Positions 61,201 to 64,000 of a DNA stretch of 64,000 nt are shown here, piece after piece. The notes under the pieces were generated by a model, which saw only the letters and a program-made list of their open reading frames with translations, had not been told where the DNA came from and did no database searches. Origin of the DNA: Apus apus (taxonomy: Eukaryota; Chordata; Aves; Apodiformes; Apodidae); assembly GCF_020740795.1 (NCBI RefSeq), contig NC_067284.1, forward strand, positions 97,083,440 to 97,147,439, read 5' to 3'. A program made the position numbers and the translations under genes. The stretch's first letter is position 1. Each line of letters opens with the position of its first letter.

Positions 61201-62429
61201 TAATAGACTTCAGTACAGAAATTTTAATTAAAATTAGATAACATATGAGATTTCTAAATAAACAATATAGACTCTTCATATTTTACTGATCAAAGCTAAA
61301 AATGAAATAAGCACAATTCTGCTGTAACATCAGAGACAAAAGAAAAGATGTTAGTTTGAAAAAAGAAAAAATATCAAAGTCTGCAGGGTACTCTCAATAT
61401 AACTATTCCCTTCATTAAATGGCCATAAAATTGGGTAGGGGACAAATGAAAAGAGCAAGTGGCTTTACAACAGAACTGAAATGCTTAGTGTAACTGAATT
61501 CATTTAAAATTGCACAAGGAAGCAATTCTCCTATCAGAGGCACAAATTTTACTGTATTTACTAGGTTTATGAAATCTAAGTGTGCAGTTGCTGTTTCACC
61601 TGTTACCAAGACTTATGCAGCAAAAGAACAGCTGTGTATTTGTCTTCCATTTTTTCAGCTCAGCTACACAAGAATTCATCTGTTGCATTCCTTTCTGTAA
61701 ATCTCTTTTCATTTCTCCATAAATTACTGGAGAAGTTTGATTTTGTACAGTGAAGTCAGTGAGAGCCATCACTGACTTCTGTGCTCAGGAACTGCAAGGT
61801 TCTTACATGGTCTGCACACAGTAGCATACATGGAGGGGGAAATAAAATAATAAAATTAGGGAAAAAAAGAGGGCTAGTTTCAGATAGTTATAGAAAGAGG
61901 AGGAGAGATAAACTAAAAGCAAGAGCTAAAACATGGAGCATGCATTTAGAGAGGTACTTGGTGAAGGGAGATTTAGGAATACTCTGGAGCACCTACTGAC
62001 TGGACATATTAAACAGCTGCAGAAATAAAAAAGGTGAGAAATCAAACTTTAGTGAAGAAACAGCAAGTGAGAGTGGATTGATTTATCAGCATTTTTGGTT
62101 GTCACCTTCCACTGTTTCTTCATCCTAGAAACCTGCAAGGGAAGGCAGCTACAAAATCATCAACTCCACTATATTAATACAGTGTCTCTGTTCAGTGACT
62201 TTTGTATGGGAAGGAAGAACACCAGCTGGCTGCTGTAAAGTGATCTGCAGATATTAAATTTCAGCTATTATAAATCACCTCAAATTTCTTCAGTTCTTCC
62301 TTAGCAACTGTGTAAAGCACACCAGAGGAGCTTGGGAAAGCAGCTGTCCCCTCAGATCTTCTCAGCCAATCTTCGAATTTAGAGTAGTCATCCAAAAACT
62401 TTTGCCATAGCCGCCACGTCTCTTCAATT
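39341..62429 (-). CDS. SYNE1: Nesprin-1, C-terminal part (15 exons joined)
   Basis: Nesprin-1 is a giant spectrin-repeat protein of the outer nuclear membrane. Its KASH tail binds SUN proteins in the perinuclear space to form the LINC complex. Fifteen minus-strand exons lie here: 62429-62279, 60180-59998, 59571-59434, 58703-58512, 57645-57312, 56470-56402, 54960-54818, 53991-53865, 52698-52487, 51011-50811, 50480-50352, 49944-49732, 48745-48653, 46816-46758 and 39581-39341. Every junction has AG/GT sites and compatible phase, and the sum (2485 bp) gives 827 residues after a split arginine, then TGA. The product runs through the last spectrin repeats, an acidic/Ser-rich linker (LSPQPSSNLS, RSGRDTPASVDSIPLEWDHD), two more repeats, a Ser/Pro-rich stretch and the KASH domain. 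The N-terminal actin-binding CH domains and most repeats are outside the window. The gene converges on ESR1. Identification is very secure. Confidence 0.97.
42880..42884 (+). repeat. Target-site duplication (left) of the solo LTR
   Basis: CAATA immediately before the LTR's 5' TG, identical to 43891-43895. Confidence 0.85.
42885..43890 (+). mobile_element. Solo LTR of an avian endogenous retrovirus (TguLTR5-like)
   Basis: The 1006-bp element starts TGTTCTGGTTTGG and ends CCACGACA (TG...CA). It is bordered by identical 5-bp CAATA copies at 42880-42884 and 43891-43895. Internal blocks match a family I remember from passerine genomes: GGTAGCG plus a GGAGTGGCTTCGG stretch near the start; repeated 'cacgctggagcag'-like phrases in the middle; and CCCCCTGTGCTGCTGGGGG with AAGAAGGGAGGGGTGGGG near the end. 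There is also a probable polyadenylation region (ATTAAA at 43685-43690) before CCCCAAGTTGAGTCTGTTTT. No internal retroviral genes are present, so it is a recombined solo LTR. The exact family name is from memory. Confidence 0.88.
43796..43824 (+). repeat. (GT)n microsatellite inside the LTR
   Basis: About 14 GT units near the 3' end of the LTR, after the CTCAACCCATGAGCTTTGTC block. It probably expanded after insertion. Confidence 0.95.
43891..43895 (+). repeat. Target-site duplication (right) of the solo LTR
   Basis: CAATA immediately after the LTR's terminal CA, identical to 42880-42884. Confidence 0.85.
46237..46284 (+). repeat. A-rich tract
   Basis: A runs interrupted by single G residues, 48 bp. 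On the SYNE1 transcript this is a U-rich (pyrimidine) stretch in the intron before the KASH exon. Confidence 0.9.
46758..46816 (-). CDS. SYNE1: SYNE1 59-bp penultimate coding exon
   Basis: Acceptor GCAAACAG and donor GTACCT flank 59 bp, phase 0 in and two bases over at the end. It encodes PRGKCSLSQPGPSVSSPHS plus AG, and the next exon's G completes arginine. The peptide is identical to the human segment as I remember it. It belongs to the Ser/Pro-rich cytoplasmic stretch before KASH. Because 59 is not a multiple of three, skipping would change the frame of the KASH exon. Confidence 0.95.
46817..48652 (-). other. SYNE1: SYNE1 intron
   Basis: This 1.8-kb intron has a poly(A) run at about 46920-46937 (poly(U) on the transcript) and a 67-codon plus-strand open frame at 48270-48473 that I could not assign. 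No SYNE1 exon is visible inside. Confidence 0.8.
48653..48745 (-). CDS. SYNE1: SYNE1 93-bp exon, Ser-rich linker
   Basis: Acceptor ACTTTAG and donor GTAATT flank exactly 31 codons, phase 0 at both ends: ELSSWSSADELDTSGSVSPV then SGRSSPSRQRT. It corresponds to the human DLSSWSSADELDTSG segment. As an in-frame multiple of three it could be a cassette exon. It sits between the last spectrin repeat and KASH and is rich in Ser/Pro, so phosphorylation is possible but not shown. Confidence 0.96.
48746..49731 (-). other. SYNE1: SYNE1 intron
   Basis: 986 bp, AT-rich, with no repeat or extra exon recognised. Confidence 0.8.
49732..49944 (-). CDS. SYNE1: SYNE1 exon, last spectrin repeat (C-terminal half)
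   Basis: 213 bp, 71 codons, acceptor GGCAACAG, donor GTAAGT. It encodes QIRRELLESQLKVASLQDMS, CQLLVNAEGRDCLEAKEKVH, VIGNRLKLLLKEVTHHIKDL and EKILDISSSQL. I set the start at CAAATC because the preceding exon ends in phase 0 and the human protein reads 'LMQIKHELLESQ' across this junction. An open frame continues upstream (PWQQ) and downstream into introns by chance. Confidence 0.96.
49945..50351 (-). other. SYNE1: SYNE1 intron
   Basis: 407 bp. The acceptor side is preceded by a long T/C-rich stretch on the transcript strand. No other feature is seen. Confidence 0.8.
50352..50480 (-). CDS. SYNE1: SYNE1 exon, last spectrin repeat (N-terminal half)
   Basis: 129 bp, 43 codons, acceptor CTTGCAG, donor GTAGGA. 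It encodes DFHEMSHGLLLWLENIDRRK, NEIVPINPNLDSEMLQDHHR and LLM. It matches human nesprin-1 closely; I remember GFHEMSHGLLLMLENIDRR there. Confidence 0.96.
50481..50810 (-). other. SYNE1: SYNE1 intron
   Basis: 330 bp, with nothing recognisable inside. Confidence 0.8.
50811..51011 (-). CDS. SYNE1: SYNE1 spectrin-repeat exon
   Basis: 201 bp, 67 codons, acceptor TTATCAAG, donor GTCTGT. It encodes ELQKAIDNRKAIVLSINLCS, SEFTQSDNEESKKLQERLSQ, MNVHWDHVCSMMEAWRCSLQ and DALMQCQ. It corresponds to human KELQKAIDHRKAIILSINLC. The heptad pattern and conserved Trp of WDHV fit a spectrin repeat. Confidence 0.96.
51012..52486 (-). other. SYNE1: SYNE1 intron
   Basis: 1.5 kb, AT-rich, with a short TTG repeat near 52220-52241. 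No exon is seen. Confidence 0.8.
52487..52698 (-). CDS. SYNE1: SYNE1 spectrin-repeat exon
   Basis: 212 bp: two bases completing a glycine, then 70 codons. Acceptor CATTCCAG, donor GTAAGT. It encodes VIDRWELIQAQALSKELRMK, QNLQQWQQFNSDLNSVCTWL, GETEEELEKICHLDLSTDIE and TIEFRIKKLK. Nearly identical to human nesprin-1 (IDRWELLQAQALSKELRMK). Confidence 0.97.
52699..53864 (-). other. SYNE1: SYNE1 intron
   Basis: 1.17 kb with an A/C-rich low-complexity tract at 53261-53338. No exon. The 125-codon plus-strand open frame at 53520-53897 runs antisense into the next exon and looks accidental. Confidence 0.8.
53261..53338 (+). repeat. A/C-rich low-complexity tract
   Basis: About 78 bp of A runs with interspersed C (AAACAAAACAACAAAA style), which is T/G-rich on the SYNE1 transcript strand. 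Confidence 0.9.
53865..53991 (-). CDS. SYNE1: SYNE1 spectrin-repeat exon
   Basis: 127 bp: 42 codons plus one base of a glycine. Acceptor TAACACAG, donor GTAAGT. It encodes MKLLGECSGSIDSVKRLGYK, LKEEEEKLAGLINLNSTETQ and TA, matching human MKLLGECSSSIDSVKRLEHK. Confidence 0.97.
53992..54817 (-). other. SYNE1: SYNE1 intron
   Basis: 826 bp, AT-rich, no repeat or exon seen. Confidence 0.8.
54818..54960 (-). CDS. SYNE1: SYNE1 spectrin-repeat exon
   Basis: 143 bp: two bases completing a glycine, then 47 codons. Acceptor TGGTACAG, donor GTGCGT. It encodes EPGSLEAHIRQLDKALDTSR, FQIQQAENIIRSKTPTGPEL and DSSYKGY. The human equivalent as I remember it is GDHSALESQIRQLGKALDDS; the FQIQQ-ENIIRSKTPTGPEL core is conserved. 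Confidence 0.97.
54961..56401 (-). other. SYNE1: SYNE1 intron 3' of the DV23-type exon
   Basis: 1.44 kb, AT-rich, with a (CAAA)n-like tract just beside the next exon (54966-54989, on the + strand) and an A/T-rich tract near 55890-55925. The tract by the exon is a GTTT-rich stretch on the transcript. Confidence 0.8.
56402..56470 (-). CDS. SYNE1: SYNE1 69-bp DV23-type cassette exon
   Basis: 69 bp: two bases completing an aspartate, 22 codons, then one base of a glycine. Acceptor TTTTTTCAG, donor GTAGGC. It encodes (D)IEIPETLEAYVTLTENAL then KNIS. This corresponds to the 23-residue, muscle-enriched alternative insert of nesprin-1 called DV23; here the second residue is Ile instead of Val. The exon is a multiple of three with matching phases, so skipping keeps the frame. 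Confidence 0.93.
56471..57311 (-). other. SYNE1: SYNE1 intron 5' of the DV23-type exon
   Basis: 841 bp with no repeat or exon recognised. It probably holds splice-control elements for the 69-bp exon, which I cannot identify. Confidence 0.75.
57312..57645 (-). CDS. SYNE1: SYNE1 334-bp exon, acidic/Ser-rich linker
   Basis: 111 codons plus one base. Acceptor ACTTCTAG, donor GTATAG. It encodes LTDDEHDLSDREVEVDESAD, LSDIHWHDKSADSVLSPQPS, SNLSLPLSQPVRSERSGRDT and PASVDSIPLEWDHDYDLSRD, ending VRGATGIA. It is low in hydrophobic heptads and high in Asp/Glu/Ser, so it is a flexible spacer between spectrin repeats. It matches human RSERSGRDTPASVDSIPLEW exactly in the core. The exon is locally GC-richer than the introns. 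Confidence 0.97.
57646..58511 (-). other. SYNE1: SYNE1 intron
   Basis: 866 bp, AT-rich, nothing recognised. Confidence 0.8.
58512..58703 (-). CDS. SYNE1: SYNE1 spectrin-repeat exon
   Basis: 192 bp, 64 codons, phase 0 at both ends. Acceptor ATATGCAG, donor GTGTGT. It encodes AFQQEISLNNNKIEQIIVQG, EQLIEKSEPMDAAVIEEELD, ELRRYCQEVFGRVERYHKKL and IRLP. Nearly identical to human nesprin-1. Confidence 0.97.
58704..59433 (-). other. SYNE1: SYNE1 intron containing a candidate cassette exon
   Basis: 730 bp between two phase-0 exons. Inside it is an open 72-bp segment with splice-like borders (58918-58989), described separately. A GTTT-rich run lies near 59200-59225 on the + strand. Confidence 0.75.
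58918..58989 (-). CDS. SYNE1: Candidate 72-bp SYNE1 cassette exon
   Basis: On the transcript strand a pyrimidine-rich stretch ending TTCATTCTAG is followed by 72 bp without stop and then GTAAAC. Read in phase 0, which both neighbouring exons require, it gives TCDHGHDLFREELSFQIQQV then RNEM. The acidic/hydrophobic spacing (FREELSFQIQQVRNEM) resembles a spectrin-repeat helix like the one it would join. The human junction I remember goes straight from KIKQLK to AFQQEIS, so this would be alternative. I do not recall it as a described exon. Splicing is unproven. Confidence 0.45.
59434..59571 (-). CDS. SYNE1: SYNE1 spectrin-repeat exon
   Basis: 138 bp, 46 codons, phase 0 at both ends. Acceptor CACCCCCAG, donor GTAAAG. 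It encodes HFIGQREEFETARDSILVWL, TEMDLQLTNIEHFSECDVQA and KIKQLK, essentially the human sequence. Confidence 0.97.
59572..59997 (-). other. SYNE1: SYNE1 intron
   Basis: 426 bp, nothing recognised beyond splice sites. Confidence 0.8.
59998..60180 (-). CDS. SYNE1: SYNE1 spectrin-repeat exon
   Basis: 183 bp, 61 codons, phase 0 at both ends. Acceptor TGCTTTAG, donor GTATTT. It encodes AFQRQVHESLTQLELINKQY, RRLARENRTDSNCSLKQMVH, EGNQRWDNLQKRVISILRRL and K. Nearly identical to human (AFQRQVHECLTQLELINKQY). Confidence 0.97.
60181..62278 (-). other. SYNE1: SYNE1 intron
   Basis: 2.1 kb, AT-rich, with no recognised repeat element or exon. Short open frames (61415-61609 minus, 61781-61999 plus) look random. 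Confidence 0.8.
62279..62429 (-). CDS. SYNE1: SYNE1 spectrin-repeat exon (most upstream in the window)
   Basis: 151 bp: one base completing an arginine, then 50 codons. Acceptor TTCTTGCAG, donor GTGATT. It encodes IEETWRLWQKFLDDYSKFED, WLRRSEGTAAFPSSSGVLYT and VAKEELKKFE. It matches human RIEETWRLWQKFLDDYSRFE. Confidence 0.97.
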
Positions 62430-64000
62430 CTGCAAGAAATAATGGAAAATTAGGGAATGCTTGGACTGAAGACCAGCTGACCTTCAGAACTTTAACCAAC
62501 TACAGCAGCAAACTAGCACATCACCAGGCAAAATTTGGTTCTTAATCCAAGTCAAGACAGTCAGGCTCATAAACAGACCATAGGGAATGCTGGCTTATTC
62601 CAGACTGACCTAAATTGGATGGAGGCTATATTTTTTTAATGCATCTAATTTTGGACTTGGTATAATAAGAAAGTCAAAAGTTTGCAATAGGAGCTCTAAA
62701 AATCTGAGCACATGCCAAATAACTTCTGAAATACAGTCCCAGTGTAGGTACCTAAGCCAGTATTTTAGAAATTAGAAATTCCATACTTCCTTCAACTGCA
62801 GAACTTTTTCTTATAGAATACTAAATATACTGCAGCATATTTTAAAGTTCTCAGTCATTATTCTGCATTGTAAAGGGACACAAACATTTTTTTTTTCCAT
62901 TCACCCAGAAGTGGTAAATGCTCTCAAAATACACTGTAAACACACTTATTAATAAAACCCCAAACAAACAGATAAAAGTTATTCCAATAATTTTGCTTCA
63001 ATTGAATATGTAAAAATTGTGGCTGACTCTTGATCCTGAAATCAAATTGGCTTAATATTGATACTGTAAAATTCCAAGAACTTGAATATAATTTGATCCA
63101 AAATAACAAGATCTTTTTTTTGGACAGATTATATTACAGCAGAACTTTGTTTTTACATACAGAATACATCTTTACCAAATCTTAGGCATGGAAGTCTGAA
63201 AAGGACTTGTTGCATTAAAAATGTATGCTCTATTGATGGTACGTTGTTTGACCTGAAGTTTGAAATCTGGAAAGTTGCTTGTTAATATGAATAACTGTTT
63301 CTAGTACAATAAAGATCCTAAATACTGATAGCTCAATCAACTTACTGGTACAAATCTACTAATAGTGTAATGTGTATATTGCAGGAAAGTAAAATAAAGT
63401 TCACTGCATTCTTCCACATTAACTTAAAATAGGTTTGAACTAATTTGCTCGACACAAAGTTATGAAAAGTGTGTACATTTTCAAAACAGACTGTGTCAAA
63501 TATAGAACTTGTAAACTGTATTTATATATATACTACACAAAAATTACCACTGTTACAGTATAAAATTACTTAAAGATAGCCATCTGTGGATATAGTGCAG
63601 CACAACTTTAAAGCAACCATTTTTTTGTATAAACTAAAGAAAACCTTTACTGAATACATTAAGAATGTGCCACAAAATCAAAGATCATATAAAGTTCAAT
63701 TCAGCATTTTGAAAAGTCACAAACTTTAGGTAAAGTTCTTGATAAGACTGTGTAAACATCAGAGATAAGATTCATAACTTAAAAAGATACAGAAAGATCT
63801 TAATAAATACAGGAGTTCAAGCAATTAAACGTGTATTATTACTGGTTGGCACAGAGCATATAACATTGGCCGAAGCTAGCCTAGGTAATTCTGGTTATCA
63901 AAATCACTCATGATATCCTAGATGGGAATAGAAAATAATCAATCTTCTGGTTACCATGGCCATACAAAATACAGATGGTCTAAGCACATGTGGTAAACCA
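62430..64000 (-). other. SYNE1: SYNE1 intron, incomplete
   Basis: AT-rich non-coding sequence to the end of the window. I looked for another spectrin-repeat exon and saw none. Confidence 0.75.

Overview
This is vertebrate, almost certainly avian, nuclear genomic DNA with split genes, long AT-rich introns and many CR1 LINE fragments. It holds two neighbouring genes arranged tail to tail: the 3' end of the estrogen receptor alpha gene (ESR1) on the + strand and the 3' end of the nesprin-1 gene (SYNE1) on the - strand. The same neighbour pair is known in human. CR1 LINEs with the typical 8-bp 3' repeats, a solo LTR resembling passerine ERV LTRs, and the chicken-like ESR1 C-terminus point to a bird. 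I cannot name the species.

Layout. 1-25308: ESR1 from inside intron 4 to the stop codon, with coding exons 5 (4349-4487), 6 (17297-17430), 7 (24495-24678) and 8 (25074-25308). These encode most of the ligand-binding domain and the whole F domain. The three internal exons have exactly the human lengths (139, 134 and 184 bp). 25309 to about 30074: probable long ESR1 3' UTR. About 30.1-38.7 kb: intergenic DNA with minus-strand CR1 copies, including a 2.7-kb block made of two abutting copies (33185-35890). About 38.7-39.34 kb: probable SYNE1 3' UTR. 39341-62429: fifteen SYNE1 coding exons on the - strand. They join in one frame (2485 bp, 827 residues plus stop) and encode the last spectrin repeats, an acidic/Ser-rich linker, the DV23-type exon and the KASH domain ending in PPPL. 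62430-64000: the next SYNE1 intron, incomplete.

Function. ESR1 is a ligand-activated nuclear receptor. SYNE1 is a giant outer-nuclear-membrane protein whose KASH peptide binds SUN proteins in the LINC complex. The two are neighbours by synteny and do not form an operon or a pathway.

Most notable items: a possible unannotated 72-bp in-frame cassette exon in SYNE1 (58918-58989); the 69-bp DV23-type exon; a 59-bp exon whose skipping would remove the KASH domain; a complete solo LTR with a CAATA target-site duplication; and two abutting CR1 insertions. I found no bacterial, CRISPR, tRNA or rRNA features, and no new multi-gene system. Exon calls rest on reading frame, splice sites and my memory of the orthologous proteins; no database search was run.
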